64,000 nt of DNA from Pseudomonas sivasensis (GCF_013778505.1 NZ_JAAOWU010000004.1:248001-312000), one strand, 5' to 3'; positions 43,495-54,500 are shown, numbered from the stretch's first letter. Notes: generated by a model from the letters alone, not told the origin. Made by a program: numbers and translations.

Positions 43495-45327
43495 ATGCTC
43501 TATCGTCGTTTTGAACAACTGATCGATATTTTCCGCGACGCACCCAGCGAAGCCCCTCCCGATAAAGTCCTGCCCTTCTACCTCTACTACCTGCGCCAGG
43601 TGTGGCCGCACTTTGCCGCCTTGCTGGTAGTTGGACTGATTGGTGCGCTGATCGAAGTCGCGCTGTTCAGCTACCTGAGCCGCATCATCGACCTCGCCCA
43701 AGGCACCCCACCCGCTGACTTCTTCCAGGCCCACAGCACCGAGCTGATCTGGATGGCCGTTGTCGCCCTGTTGCTGCGCCCGATCTTCGGCGCACTGCAT
43801 GACTTGCTGGTGCATCAGACCATCAGCCCCGGGATGACCAGCCTGATTCGCTGGCAGAACCACAGCTATGTGCTCAAACAGAGCCTCAACTTCTTCCAGA
43901 ATGACTTCGCCGGTCGTATCGCCCAACGCATCATGCAGACCGGCAACTCCCTGCGCGACTCCGCCGTGGCGGCGGTGGATGCGATCTGGCACGTGGCGAT
44001 CTACGCCATCAGTTCGCTGGTGCTGTTCGCTGAGGCCGACTGGCGCCTGATGATCCCGCTGGTGACCTGGATCATCGCCTACAGCCTGGCACTGCGTTAC
44101 TTCGTGCCACGGGTAAAGGAGCGCTCGGTGATTTCCTCCGAGGCGCGCTCCAAACTGATGGGCCGCATCGTCGACGGCTACACCAACATCACCACCTTGA
44201 AGCTGTTCGCCCATACCCAATCCGAACAGGAGTACGCCAAGGAAGCGATCATCGAGCAGACCGAAAAAACCCAGTTGGCCAGCCGCGTGGTGACCAGCAT
44301 GGACATCGTGATCACCACCATGAACGGCCTGCTGATTGTCACCACCACCGGCCTCGCCCTGTGGCTATGGACCCAGTCGCTGATTTCCGTGGGCGCGATT
44401 GCCCTGGCCACCGGTCTGGTGATCCGCATCGTCAACATGTCCGGCTGGATCATGTGGGTGGTCAACGGCATCTTCGAAAACATCGGCATGGTGCAGGACG
44501 GTCTCAAGACCATCGCTCAGCCATTGGCGGTGATTGACCGCGACAACGCGCCGCGCCTGACGGTGCCCCGTGGCGAAGTACGCTTTGAGCAGGTGGATTT
44601 CCACTACGGCAAACAGAGCGGGATCATTGGCGGCCTGAACCTTGAGATCAAGGCCGGTGAAAAGATCGGCCTGATCGGCCCGTCCGGGGCGGGCAAATCA
44701 ACCCTGGTCAACCTGCTGCTGCGTCTGTACGACCTGCAAGGCGGGCGCATCCTGATCGATGGCCAGAACATAGCCGAGGTCGCCCAGGAATCCCTGCGCG
44801 CCCAAATCGGCATGATCACGCAGGACACCTCGCTGCTGCACCGTTCGATCCGCGACAACCTGCTGTACGGCAAGCCCGACGCCACCGACGAAGAGCTCTG
44901 GGCCGCCGTGCACAAGGCTCGCGCCGATGAGTTCATCCCACTGCTGTCAGACTCCGAAGGCCGCACCGGGCTGGATGCACACGTGGGCGAACGCGGGGTG
45001 AAACTCTCCGGTGGCCAACGTCAGCGTATTGCCATCGCACGCGTGCTTCTCAAAGATGCGCCGATCCTGATCATGGACGAAGCCACTTCGGCCCTGGACT
45101 CGGAAGTGGAAGCGGCGATCCAGGAAAGCCTGGAAACCCTGATGAAAGGCAAGACCGTGATTGCGATTGCACACCGCTTGTCTACGATTGCGCGGATGGA
45201 TCGCTTGGTGGTGCTGGAGAAAGGCCAGATTGCCGAAAGCGGCAGCCATGCCGAGTTGCTGGCCCATAAGGGCTTGTATGCGCGGTTGTGGCAGCACCAG
45301 ACGGGCGGTTTTGTCGGAATCGACTGA
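43495..45327 (+). CDS. ABC exporter, fused permease and ATPase
   Basis: A 610-residue half-transporter: six membrane helices (about 30-330) followed by an ATPase with Walker A GPSGAGKST near 395-403, signature LSGGQRQR and Walker B ILIMDEATSALD. It should work as a dimer exporting a lipid, peptide or drug. The start is uncertain: ATG 43495 begins at the conserved MLYRRFEQL but lacks a clear ribosome-binding site, while a TTG at 43459 is the nearest in-frame alternative. Confidence 0.85.
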   Translation: MLYRRFEQLIDIFRDAPSEAPPDKVLPFYLYYLRQVWPHFAALLVVGLIGALIEVALFSYLSRIIDLAQGTPPADFFQAHSTELIWMAVVALLLRPIFGALHDLLVHQTISPGMTSLIRWQNHSYVLKQSLNFFQNDFAGRIAQRIMQTGNSLRDSAVAAVDAIWHVAIYAISSLVLFAEADWRLMIPLVTWIIAYSLALRYFVPRVKERSVISSEARSKLMGRIVDGYTNITTLKLFAHTQSEQEYAKEAIIEQTEKTQLASRVVTSMDIVITTMNGLLIVTTTGLALWLWTQSLISVGAIALATGLVIRIVNMSGWIMWVVNGIFENIGMVQDGLKTIAQPLAVIDRDNAPRLTVPRGEVRFEQVDFHYGKQSGIIGGLNLEIKAGEKIGLIGPSGAGKSTLVNLLLRLYDLQGGRILIDGQNIAEVAQESLRAQIGMITQDTSLLHRSIRDNLLYGKPDATDEELWAAVHKARADEFIPLLSDSEGRTGLDAHVGERGVKLSGGQRQRIAIARVLLKDAPILIMDEATSALDSEVEAAIQESLETLMKGKTVIAIAHRLSTIARMDRLVVLEKGQIAESGSHAELLAHKGLYARLWQHQTGGFVGID

Positions 45328-45355
45328 GGATTTCAATCCTATACGCCGTTCAAAA

Positions 45356-45445
45356 TGTGGGAGGGGGCTTGCCCCCGATGAGGGTGTGTCAGTTGCTGCA
45401 TCGGTGACTGACACACGGCTATCGGGGGCAAGCCCTCTCCCACAT
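45356..45445. repeat. REP pair
   Basis: Two inverted copies of TGTGGGAGGGGGCTTGCCCC separated by a spacer of about 40 bases that contains its own short inverted repeat (GTGTGTCAG / CTGACACAC). It lies after the ABC exporter gene. Confidence 0.9.
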
Positions 45446-45652
45446 TTGCTCACAGCCATTCAGTAGCCAGCCACTCAGTAGAATGTGCAGTTCGCGCCAA
45501 CGCCCACAGCCCTTTGGCGCTTTTTCATCGCCTGGATTTGTGTAAAAACCGTGCTGTACTGAGTGCAGTGCCCAGACGGGCGCTGAAGTAAATCTGCAGG
45601 GAGCATCATTGATTTACTGATTCGGTAGAGTGATCTATCAAGGACGTGCTGC

Positions 45653-46354
45653 ATGTCTTTGTTCAAGCGTTCAGTCACAGAGGGGCTGGGTACGTTTTGG
45701 CTGGTGTTGGGCGGTTGCGGGAGTGCGGTGTTGGCCGCCGCGTTTCCTGCTGTCGGGATCGGGTTGTTGGGCGTGTCCCTGGCGTTCGGGCTCACGGTGC
45801 TGACCATGGCGTTTGCCATTGGGCATATCAGCGGTTGTCACCTCAACCCGGCGGTATCGGTGGGGCTGGTAGTGGGCGGGAGGTTTCCGGCCAGGGAGTT
45901 ACCGGCGTACATCGTGGCCCAAGTCATTGGCGGGGTAGTCGCCGCCGCATTGTTGTACTTCATCGCCAGCGGCAAGCCTGGCTTTGAACTGGCCGGCGGG
46001 CTGGCCTCCAACGGCTATGGCGAGCATTCGCCGGGCGGTTATTCGATGGCGGCGGGGTTGGTGTGCGAGCTGGTGATGACGGCCATGTTCGTGCTGATCA
46101 TCCTCGGCGCCACCGACCACCGCGCCCCGAAGGGCCTCGCGCCCATCGCCATTGGCCTGGCGCTCACCTTGATCCACTTGATCTCCATCCCTGTCACCAA
46201 CACCTCAGTCAACCCGGCTCGCAGTACCGGGCCGGCACTGATCGTGGGCGGGTGGGCGATCCAGCAATTGTGGATGTTCTGGCTCGCGCCGATCCTCGGT
46301 GCGGTCATCGGCGGTGTTACCTATCGGTGGCTGGGCAGGGAGGACTCAGCCTGA
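45653..46354 (+). CDS. aqpZ: Aquaporin Z
   Basis: A 233-residue aquaporin with six helices and both NPA boxes: [11 protein letters not shown] (near 65) and [11 protein letters not shown] (near 186). The Arg after the second NPA and small residues near the pore fit a water channel rather than a glycerol facilitator. AAGGA precedes the ATG. Confidence 0.94.
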   Translation: MSLFKRSVTEGLGTFWLVLGGCGSAVLAAAFPAVGIGLLGVSLAFGLTVLTMAFAIGHISGCHLNPAVSVGLVVGGRFPARELPAYIVAQVIGGVVAAALLYFIASGKPGFELAGGLASNGYGEHSPGGYSMAAGLVCELVMTAMFVLIILGATDHRAPKGLAPIAIGLALTLIHLISIPVTNTSVNPARSTGPALIVGGWAIQQLWMFWLAPILGAVIGGVTYRWLGREDSA

Positions 46355-46366
46355 AACCAGCGGGGG

Positions 46367-47497
46367 TCAGCCCTGCCGATAAGGCAGGGCCGCCCTCGCC
46401 TCTTCGGCATACGCCAGAATCCCTACCCGCTCACGCTCAAGAAAATCCTCCACGGCATTCTTCAACCCTGGATGGCGCAAGTAATGCCAGGAGTGGGTGA
46501 TCACCGGCTCAAACCCGCGAATCAATTTATGCTCGCCCTGGGCGCCAGCGTCGAAGCGTTGCACGCCGTGGGCGATGGCGTAGTCCATGCCCTGGTAGAA
46601 ACAGGTTTCGAAATGCAGGCGGTCGAACTCCGCCAGGCAACCCCAGTAGCGGCCGTAGAAGCTATCACCGCCGATCAGGCTGAAGGCCATGGCCACCGGC
46701 CGCGCGCCTTGTTTGGCCAGCACCACCCGGATTGCCTCGGGCATACGTTCGGCCAGCAGGCTGAAAAACGCGCGGGTCAGGTAAGGCGATTGGCGGCGCA
46801 CCGCGTAGGTGTTGGCGTAGCAGGCGTAGACAAAATCCCACTGCGCCTCGCTCAACTCATGGCCTTGCAACCATTCGAAGTCGATACCCTGCCCCGCAAC
46901 TTGCTCACGCTCTTTGCGCATCTGCTTGCGCTTGCGTGAACTCAGGGCGTCGAGGAAATCCTGGAAGTCACGGTAGCCACGGTTCTGCCAATGAAACTGG
47001 CAGCCCAGGCGCTGCATCCAGCCCGGTTGCAGGGCTAAGGCCTCATCGGCCAAGGCATCGGTAAAGTTGATATGCGCACTGGAGAGCCCTTCGATTTCCA
47101 GGTAGCCCGGCAGGCTGTTGAGCAATTCGAAACCGTCCTGTGCGTTGGCCGCCAACAGGCGCGGGCCACTGACCGGACTGAACGGTACAGCTGTCAGCAA
47201 TTTGGGGTAGTACTCGATACCGGCCCGCTCGCAGGCATCGGCCCAGCCGTGATCGAACACGTATTCGCCATAAGAATGCCACTTGCGATAACCCGGCAGT
47301 GCCGCCACCAGCCGATCACCTTCCCAGTGCAGTAAATGCTCCGGCTGCCAGCCGGAGTGCGGGCCGACGCTGCCGCTGTCTTCGAGGGCGCTCAGGAACG
47401 CATGCCGCACGAACGGTTGGGCCTGAGGCACCAAGGCATCCCAGGTCTGCGGGGCTATTTCGGACAAGCTTTGCAGGCGTTGCAACGGCATCGGCAT
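46367..47497 (-). CDS. GNAT-type DUF482 protein
   Basis: A 376-residue soluble protein of the DUF482 (peptidogalycan biosynthesis-like) family, related in fold to GNAT and FemAB acyltransferases. Conserved parts include SSRKRKQMRKER (about 190-200) and FDAGAQGEHKLIRGFEP near residue 320. The acceptor is unknown. Several ATG/GTG codons compete as start (47503, 47497, 47491); 47497 is chosen. It converges with aqpZ with only 12 bases between stops. Confidence 0.82.
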   Translation of the reverse strand: MPMPLQRLQSLSEIAPQTWDALVPQAQPFVRHAFLSALEDSGSVGPHSGWQPEHLLHWEGDRLVAALPGYRKWHSYGEYVFDHGWADACERAGIEYYPKLLTAVPFSPVSGPRLLAANAQDGFELLNSLPGYLEIEGLSSAHINFTDALADEALALQPGWMQRLGCQFHWQNRGYRDFQDFLDALSSRKRKQMRKEREQVAGQGIDFEWLQGHELSEAQWDFVYACYANTYAVRRQSPYLTRAFFSLLAERMPEAIRVVLAKQGARPVAMAFSLIGGDSFYGRYWGCLAEFDRLHFETCFYQGMDYAIAHGVQRFDAGAQGEHKLIRGFEPVITHSWHYLRHPGLKNAVEDFLERERVGILAYAEEARAALPYRQG

Positions 47498-47774
47498 CCT
47501 CACTACATCAGGGCGTAAAAGCTCCGCGAGTATCGCTTATCGCTAGGTTTCACACACCCTCAAATCGCCCGACAAGGCTCTAAAACAATAGTTCCAAAGC
47601 AGAAGAATTTGTCACACAGATGACATCACTTCGCCACTGCTGCGTCATAAACCATCGCGATACTGACGCCTGTTTTTAGAGCGCCTGGTTCTACCAGTCG
47701 GCTATTTTTCCGTCCGTCATCGGTCGGTTGTGTCCTGGATGGTTTGCCATCCCTCCTCACTTTCGGAGATTGAT

Positions 47775-49121
47775 ATGCGTCTTGCTTCCACTAAAACTGC
47801 GGCGGCCCTGTGCGGCGGCCTGTTACTGGCCCTGAGCGTTCCGGCCAGCGCTGCAGTCGACGCTAAACTGCTCGACATGCTCAAGGCCAACGGCCAGATC
47901 ACCGCTTCGCAGTACACCGAACTGCAAAACGAGTTGGCCAAAGACCAGAAAGAACAGCAGATCGCCCGGCAAGCTCAGCAAGAGAGCAACGAACAGATCG
48001 CGGCCACCGCGAAAAAAACCAATGAGCTGAGCAGCTTCGACCAGAAGCTGGCTTGGGCAGCCAAGACACAATTCAAGGGTGACGTACGTTTCCGCCACGA
48101 GACCATCAAGATCGATGGCACCCCCAACAATGGCGGCAAGGACAAGGACCGTGAGCGCATCCGCGCGCGTCTGGGCGCCTACACCGAAATCAACCCACAA
48201 GTAGATACCGGCATCCGCATTGCTACCGGTAGCAGCGACGACGCCCGTTCCACCAACCAGGACCTGGATGGCTACTTCAACAAGAAGTCGATCTGGCTGG
48301 ACCTGGGCTACATCGACTACCACCCGGACCAAATCAAAAACCTGCACGTGATCGGCGGCAAGATGCTGCAACCGTGGGTCAGCATGGGCGACGTGATCTG
48401 GGATAGCGATATCAACCCGGAAGGTCTGGCCCTGACCTACAAATACCCACTGGGGAGCAGCGCCGAGCTGTTCGGCAGCCTGGGTAACTACAACCTCAAA
48501 GACAACGTCAATGGCGACGGCGTGCAATTTCGCAATGACCTGCGCATGACCGCCGGCCAGTTGGGCTCGCGTTTCACCCTGACCGACAACCTGAAGCTGA
48601 CGCTGGGCGGCAGTGTCTATGCGTTCCAGAATGACGAAGACAGCCGCTGCCCGACCGCCGGTTCCTTCCAGTGCCTGACCCCGGCTGAAACCGTGGCGAA
48701 CACCACGGCCGGCAATGCCAGCGAATACCGCCTGTACGAAGGCTTCAGCCAAATCGATATCGGCGGCCTGGCCGTACCGTTGTCGTTCTACGGCCAGTAC
48801 GTGCAAAACACCAAAGCCACTGATAAAGACAAGGACACAGCCTGGTTGCTGGGTGCCAAGTCCAAGGTGTTTGGCCTGAACCTGGACTACAACTACCGCG
48901 ATGTGCAGCGTTACGCGGTGGTGGGTGCCCTCACCGACTCGGACTTCGCCGGCGGCTTCACCGGTGCACGGGGTCACAAGTTCAAGGTCGGTTACGACAT
49001 CGACAAGAACTTCGCCATTGGCGCGACTTACTTCCTGACCAAGGCAGACTACGCCAGCGTCGCAGGTTACCGCGACGCCAATGCCAATACCCTGCAGTTG
49101 GACGCAGAAGCCAAGTTCTAA
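47775..49121 (+). CDS. Putative outer-membrane porin with coiled-coil N-terminus
   Basis: A 448-residue exported protein: signal peptide (cleavage after ASA near residue 26), a charged helical stretch that looks like a trimeric coiled coil (about 40-85), then a beta-barrel pattern ending in Phe (AEAKF). It fits the putative porin (Porin_5) group found in Pseudomonas. GGAGATTGAT precedes the ATG. Transported solute unknown. Confidence 0.82.
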   Translation: MRLASTKTAAALCGGLLLALSVPASAAVDAKLLDMLKANGQITASQYTELQNELAKDQKEQQIARQAQQESNEQIAATAKKTNELSSFDQKLAWAAKTQFKGDVRFRHETIKIDGTPNNGGKDKDRERIRARLGAYTEINPQVDTGIRIATGSSDDARSTNQDLDGYFNKKSIWLDLGYIDYHPDQIKNLHVIGGKMLQPWVSMGDVIWDSDINPEGLALTYKYPLGSSAELFGSLGNYNLKDNVNGDGVQFRNDLRMTAGQLGSRFTLTDNLKLTLGGSVYAFQNDEDSRCPTAGSFQCLTPAETVANTTAGNASEYRLYEGFSQIDIGGLAVPLSFYGQYVQNTKATDKDKDTAWLLGAKSKVFGLNLDYNYRDVQRYAVVGALTDSDFAGGFTGARGHKFKVGYDIDKNFAIGATYFLTKADYASVAGYRDANANTLQLDAEAKF

Positions 49122-49241
49122 CAGTACGTGTAATAAGCCTTGGGCCAGGACGGCCCGAGGTGGTTGCAACAGCCTTGCGTGGCGAGATCGATCCCCATCA
49201 TCCGTTCGATCGCGCCACGCGAGTCTGCTTCTACCCCGCCT

Positions 49242-49475
49242 TTATTGATCCTTGAGCCGCTCGGCAGCCAGCCGTTGCGCCAAGGCATCCACATCCTTCA
49301 CCGGCTCATCCGGCATGATCTTCAGGGTCGCCTGCATCAGGCGCATCTGACGGATAAACCGGCGGCAGTTCGGGCAGAACATCAAGTGATGACGCACCAG
49401 CAAGCGCTCGCGAAAGGTCAATTGCCCATCGAGATAGTCACTGGAACGTGCCACTTGTTCTTTACAGGTCAACAT
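49242..49475 (-). CDS. Zinc-finger anti-sigma factor (zf-HC2)
   Basis: A 77-residue protein with the anti-sigma zinc motif: C4 near the N-terminus and H29/H30 with C34-P-N-C37. There is no membrane segment, so it would act in the cytoplasm, like ChrR/RsrA-type small anti-sigma factors. It overlaps the 3' end of the sigma gene by 7 bases, which points to a matched sigma/anti-sigma pair. A redox-sensitive zinc site is possible but unproven. Confidence 0.82.
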   Translation of the reverse strand: MLTCKEQVARSSDYLDGQLTFRERLLVRHHLMFCPNCRRFIRQMRLMQATLKIMPDEPVKDVDALAQRLAAERLKDQ

Positions 49476-50083
49476 TCGCCCGTTTCCTCAAAATGCTCCA
49501 CCGTGGCAAAGACTTTAAGCCGTCCTCGATGTAACAGCACACGGACATTGGAGAGTGAGAGCGTCAGGAGATTACAAATCTCCTCCAACTCCAGGCCCTG
49601 GCGTTCACGCAGCACCAGGACGCTGCTTTGCAACTGCGACAAACTCAGCAGCGTATGCTCCAGGCAATCACGCAGCTCATCCTCGGTCAGCAAGGCTTCC
49701 GGCGTGTCCTGATGCCAGGCAAAGGGGGCGACCGCCCAGTGGCCATCGTCGGGGGTAAAGCGGTCATCGCCGATGGTGCCGTGGGGCGAAGGCAAATCGT
49801 CGAGCAACACCTCACGACGATTCTGCTTGTAGCGCCCCTTGGCGGCGTTAGCGGTGATGGTCAGCAGCCAGGTCTTGAGGCTGGACCGGCCTTCGAACTT
49901 GGACAGGTTGCGCACTACCGACAGCCAGGCGTCCTGGACGATTTCATCGGCATGGCGCTGGCCGACGATGGCATATGCCACCGCCCGCATGGCGCTCTGG
50001 TAGGTGGTGACCAACTCCTTGTAAGCCCGTTGATCACCCTTGAGCAGGCGTTCAAGCAGATGCGCGTGGTCCGCTGCTGCCAT
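49469..50083 (-). CDS. ECF RNA polymerase sigma factor
   Basis: A 204-residue ECF sigma factor: region 2 with HADEIVQDAWLSV (about 44-56) and region 4 with LELEEICNLLTLSLSNVRVLLHRGR (about 163-187). The linker of about 60 residues between them is long for the class. It follows the FabH-like gene and overlaps the anti-sigma gene. P. aeruginosa has a similar trio (PA3284-PA3286 as I recall). Confidence 0.88.
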   Translation of the reverse strand: MAAADHAHLLERLLKGDQRAYKELVTTYQSAMRAVAYAIVGQRHADEIVQDAWLSVVRNLSKFEGRSSLKTWLLTITANAAKGRYKQNRREVLLDDLPSPHGTIGDDRFTPDDGHWAVAPFAWHQDTPEALLTEDELRDCLEHTLLSLSQLQSSVLVLRERQGLELEEICNLLTLSLSNVRVLLHRGRLKVFATVEHFEETGEC

Positions 50084-50120
50084 TGTCTACCTCGATTTCA
50101 CTGCAAGGCCTGTCGCAGGA

Positions 50121-51242
50121 TCAACGCTTGCGCAGGATCACGCTGCCGATGGAATAGCCTGCACCGAACGAACTGAGCACCGCAACCGACCCCTTGGGCA
50201 GGTCATCCTGGTAGGTGTGAAACGCAATCACCGAGCCAGCAGAGCTGGTATTGGCGTAAGTATCGAGAATCACCGGGGCCTCTTCTACCGTGGCTTCGCG
50301 GCCCAGCAGTTTCTTCACGATCAGGTGGTTCATGCTCAGGTTGGCCTGGTGAAGCCAGAAGCGTTTCACATCGGCCACGTTCAACTGGTTTTCTTCGAGG
50401 TGCACGCCGATCAGCTCGGCCACCATCGGGCATACGTCGCGGAAGACTTTGCGGCCTTCCTGCACGAACAGCTTGTCGGGCGCGCCGATGCCCTCTTCCG
50501 CCGCACGGTTGAGGAAGCCGAAGTTGTTGCGGATGTTGTTGGAAAACTTGGTCAGCAGCTTGGTGCTCACCACATCGAACTGGTGCTCGGACGTTGCCAG
50601 GTCGGCACGTTCCAGGACCACAGCAGTAGCGGCGTCACCAAAGATGAAATGGCTATCGCGATCGCGGAAGTTCAGATGGCCGGTGCAGACCTCCGGGTTG
50701 ACCATCAGGATCGCCCGGGCCTGGCCGAGTTGGATGCTGTTGGCGGCGTTCTGGATGCCGAAGGTCGCCGAGGAGCACGCCACATTCATGTCAAAACCGA
50801 ACCCGGCGATACCCAGGGCTTCCTGGACTTCGATGGCAATGGCCGGGTAGGCGCGCTGCAGGTTGGAGCAAGCGACGATCACGCCGTCGATGTCGGCGGC
50901 GGTCTTGCCCGCACGCTGCAGGGCTTGTTCGGCGGCGCCGATGGCCATCTGGCAGAGCACCGACCATTCGTCGTTGCTGCGCTCAGGCAGGCGTGGGGCC
51001 ATGCGCTGCGGATCGAGAATGCCGTCTTTGTCCATCACGAAGCGGCTCTTGATGCCTGACGCCTTTTCGATAAAGGCCGCGCTGGACTCAGTCAGCGCCT
51101 GCACCTCGCCACGCTCGATGGCAGCGGCGTTGTCAGCATTGAACTGCTGCACGTAGGTATTGAAAGACTGCACCAGCTCTTCGTTAGAGATGCTGTTGGC
51201 AGGGGTGTAAAGGCCAGTGCCGCTGATGACGACGTTATGCAC
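50121..51242 (-). CDS. Beta-ketoacyl-ACP synthase III (PA3286-like)
   Basis: A 373-residue thiolase-fold enzyme. Catalytic residues of FabH-type synthases are present: Cys in NVACSSATFG (near 150), His in WLHQANLSMN (near 292) and Asn in YANTSSAGSV (near 324). It strongly resembles P. aeruginosa PA3286, reported to condense octanoyl-CoA from beta-oxidation with malonyl-ACP and so feed fatty-acid synthesis. The GTG at 51242 has AGAGGA at seven bases and begins the conserved VISGTGLYTP region. Confidence 0.88.
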   Translation of the reverse strand: MHNVVISGTGLYTPANSISNEELVQSFNTYVQQFNADNAAAIERGEVQALTESSAAFIEKASGIKSRFVMDKDGILDPQRMAPRLPERSNDEWSVLCQMAIGAAEQALQRAGKTAADIDGVIVACSNLQRAYPAIAIEVQEALGIAGFGFDMNVACSSATFGIQNAANSIQLGQARAILMVNPEVCTGHLNFRDRDSHFIFGDAATAVVLERADLATSEHQFDVVSTKLLTKFSNNIRNNFGFLNRAAEEGIGAPDKLFVQEGRKVFRDVCPMVAELIGVHLEENQLNVADVKRFWLHQANLSMNHLIVKKLLGREATVEEAPVILDTYANTSSAGSVIAFHTYQDDLPKGSVAVLSSFGAGYSIGSVILRKR

Positions 51243-51447
51243 GGTCGTTCCTCTAAATCTGTCAGGCAGAAGATATTGGTACCGTCGTACCAAACTGTGA
51301 GTAGTTCTATTCCGCCCAGCGGACATCAAACTGGCATCGCTTTATTCCATCGCGTCGCTGCTACGACGATCCCGGCATTTATGGGCGCGAAGTTTGCCAC
51401 AAACGCTGGGGTTTGGCGCCACTTCCCAGACAAACACCTTTTTAATG

Positions 51448-51536
51448 TGTGGGAGGGGGCTTGCTCCCGATAGCGGTGTGTCAGTTACAGAATTTGTTTC
51501 TGATAGACCGCCATCGGGAGCAAACCCCCTCCCACA
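51448..51536. repeat. REP pair
   Basis: Two inverted REP copies (TGTGGGAGGGGGCTTGCTC and its complement, with one mismatch CAAACC) separated by about 45 bases, downstream of hrpA on its strand. Confidence 0.9.
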
Positions 51537-51570
51537 TTGAAACCTGTTGATGCTGGAAATCGTGAAGGGA

Positions 51571-54500
51571 TCAGGCCTCGACCAGCGTCCACTGCTTGCT
51601 CAAGCGCTTGTCGGAAATCGGCACTTTGGTGCCCAACTGCTGGGCAAACAACGACACCCGATATTCCTCCAGCCACCAGCGATAAAGCTCCAACTGAGGA
51701 TCACGCTTACCTTCCTGGGCATGCTTGTTCAGGCGGTTCTGGTATTGCGCCCACAGCCCGCTGAGCTCGCTGCTCCACACCCGATCTTTTTGCACCTGGC
51801 TCGGCAGTTTTTCCAGACGCAACTCAATGGCCTTGAGGTAACGCGGCAGCTCCTTGAACCACTGCGCCGGGGTTTCCCGCACAAAACCTGGATAGACCAA
51901 ATGACTCAGTTGCTGCTTGATGTCATTCAAGGCCACCGCCTGCGCCAGGTCGATCTTGCCTTTGAAGCGCTTTTGCAAGCCATGCCAGAGTTTCAGCACC
52001 TCCAGGGTCAAGCGCGCCTGGCGTTCGGCGTGTTCGGTCCAACTGCCGCGCTTGCGTTCGGCCAAAGCGGCCAAACCAGCGCCATCACGCGGCAGGCTGG
52101 CTTCGCCTTCGAGCACGCAGGTGTCTAGGCTCGCCAGCAGGATGTCTTCCACCAGCGCATCGATACGCCCCAATTCACGGTACATCAGCCCCAACTCGGT
52201 GAGGCCGGGTAGCTTGCCGCGCAGGAATTTCGCCGGTTCCGCCAGTTGCTGCATGAGCAGACGCTGCAACGCGCGGCGATGCTGGAACTCAGCCTCGGCG
52301 GCGGTGGAAAAGCGACCTTCCTTGACCGTACCGTTTTCTTCCACCAGCGCCGGGTACACCGTCATCGACAGCCCAGCGATCTTTTGCTGGGTTTTCTCGG
52401 CCACAGCGGCGAACACCTTGGCTTCCACCGGCTGCTGGCTTTTCGCCGTTTGCGGCACGGCCAACGCGGCTTGGCTGGCTTCGGCAAAGCGTGCGGTCAG
52501 CTCAGCCAAGTCGCGACCTTCGCCGAGGAACTTACCTTGGCCGTCGACCACTTCCAGGTTCATCTTCAGGTGGCTTTCCACCTGCTGCGCCGACTCGGCC
52601 CAAGCTTCATCGCTGACCCGCGCGCCGGTCATGCGCAACAGTTCACGCCCCAGCGCCTGGGGCAGCGAGCCCTGACCGAACTCGATGCGTTGCAGTGCGG
52701 CCTTTACGAAGTCCGGCACCGGCACGAAATTCTTGCGCAGCGCTTTGGGCAGGTTGCGCACCAGGGCGATGCACTTGGCTTCGATCACCCCCGGCACCAG
52801 CCATTCCAAACGTTCCGGCGGCAAGGCCGGCAACAGCGGCGCCGGTACGCGCAGGGTCACGCCGTCGCGCGGGTGGTTGGGTTCGAAGTGGTAACTCAGG
52901 GCCAGTTCCAGATCGCCCAAGTGCAGGGTGTCCGGGTAATGCGCGGCGGTGACTTCACTGGCCTCACGGGCGAGCACGTCTTCTTCGCGCATGATCAGCA
53001 GTTGCGGGTCTTTCTGGCTGTTGACCTTGTACCAGCTGTCAAAGGTGGCGGTCTGGTGGATCTCCGCCGGCAAACGCGCGTCGTAGAAGGCGTACAGGGT
53101 TTCTTCATCGGCCAGGATGTCGCGGCGGCGGGCCTTGGCTTCCAGTTCGTCGAGTTGTTCCAGCAGTTGCTGGTTGGCCGTGAGGCACTTGGCGCGGGAT
53201 TGAATCTCGCCGCGCACCAGGCCTTCGCGGATAAACAGCTCGCGGGACACCACCGGGTCAATCGGCCCGTAATGCACCGGCCGACGCCCGACCACAATCA
53301 ACCCGAACAAAGTGATCTGCTCAAACGCCACCACTTGGCCGCGCTTCTTCTCCCAATGCGGCTCGAAGTGGTTTTTCTTGATCAGGTGCCCGGCCAGCGG
53401 TTCGATCCAGTCCGCGTCGATCTTGGCGACCATCCGCGCGTACAACTTGGTGGTTTCCACCAGTTCGGCGGTCATCAGCCATTGCGGACGCTTCTTGCCG
53501 ATACCCGACGAGGGGTGAATCCAAAAGCGCCGCTGGCGCGCACCGAGGTAGTCACCGTCTTCGGTCTTCTGCCCGATCTGGCTGAGCAGGCCGGAGAGCA
53601 CCGCTTTGTGCAGTTTCGGGAAGTCAGCCGGTTCTTTGTTGATGGTCAACTGCATGTCACGACAGATCAGGCTCAACTGGCGATGGGAATCACGCCACTC
53701 GCGCAGGCGCAGGTAGTTGAGGAAGTTCTTGCGGCACCAGTTGCGCAACGGGCTGGCCGTGAGCTCCTGGCGCTGTTCTTCAAAGCCGCGCCACAAATTG
53801 ACCAGCCCGGCGAAGTCCGAATCGGGATCTTTCCACTGTGCATGAGCCTGGTCGGCGGCCTGTTGGCGCTCCGGCGGACGCTCGCGCGGGTCCTGGATCG
53901 ACATGGCGCTGGCGACGATCAGCACTTCCTGCAAACTGCCGAGCTTGGCGGCTTCCAGCAACATGCGCCCCATGCGCGGGTCCACCGGCAGGCGCGCCAG
54001 TTGGCGGCCCAGCGGGGTGAGTTGGCTGTTGCGGTCCACGGCCGAGAGTTCTTGCAACAGGTTGAAACCGTCGCTGATCGCCTTGCCATCCGGCGGTTCG
54101 ATAAACGGGAAGTCGGTGATTTCACCCAAGCGCAGGTGCAGCATCTGCAGGATCACGGCGGCGAGGTTGGTACGCAGGATCTCCGGATCGGTAAATTCCG
54201 GCCGCCCGATAAAATCTTCTTCGCTGAACAGACGGATGCAGATACCCGGCTCGACCCGGCCACACCGACCTTTACGCTGGTTGGCACTGGCCTGGGAAAT
54301 CGCCTCGATCGGCAGGCGCTGCACCTTGGCGCGGTAGCTGTAGCGGCTGATGCGCGCGGTGCCGCTGTCGATCACATAACGAATGCCAGGCACGGTCAGC
54401 GAGGTTTCCGCGACGTTGGTCGCCAGCACCACGCGCCGGCCCGGGTGGGATTGGAAAATCCGCTGCTGCTCGGCCGGTGACAGGCGCGCGTACAGCGGCA

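Noticed and set aside
47823..49169. 448-residue minus-strand frame opposite the porin gene
   Set aside because: The plus strand has a signal peptide, barrel pattern and a good ribosome-binding site; the antisense product is a shadow.
52246..54480. 744-residue open frame opposite hrpA
   Set aside because: Antisense shadow of hrpA; no ribosome-binding site or recognisable domain.
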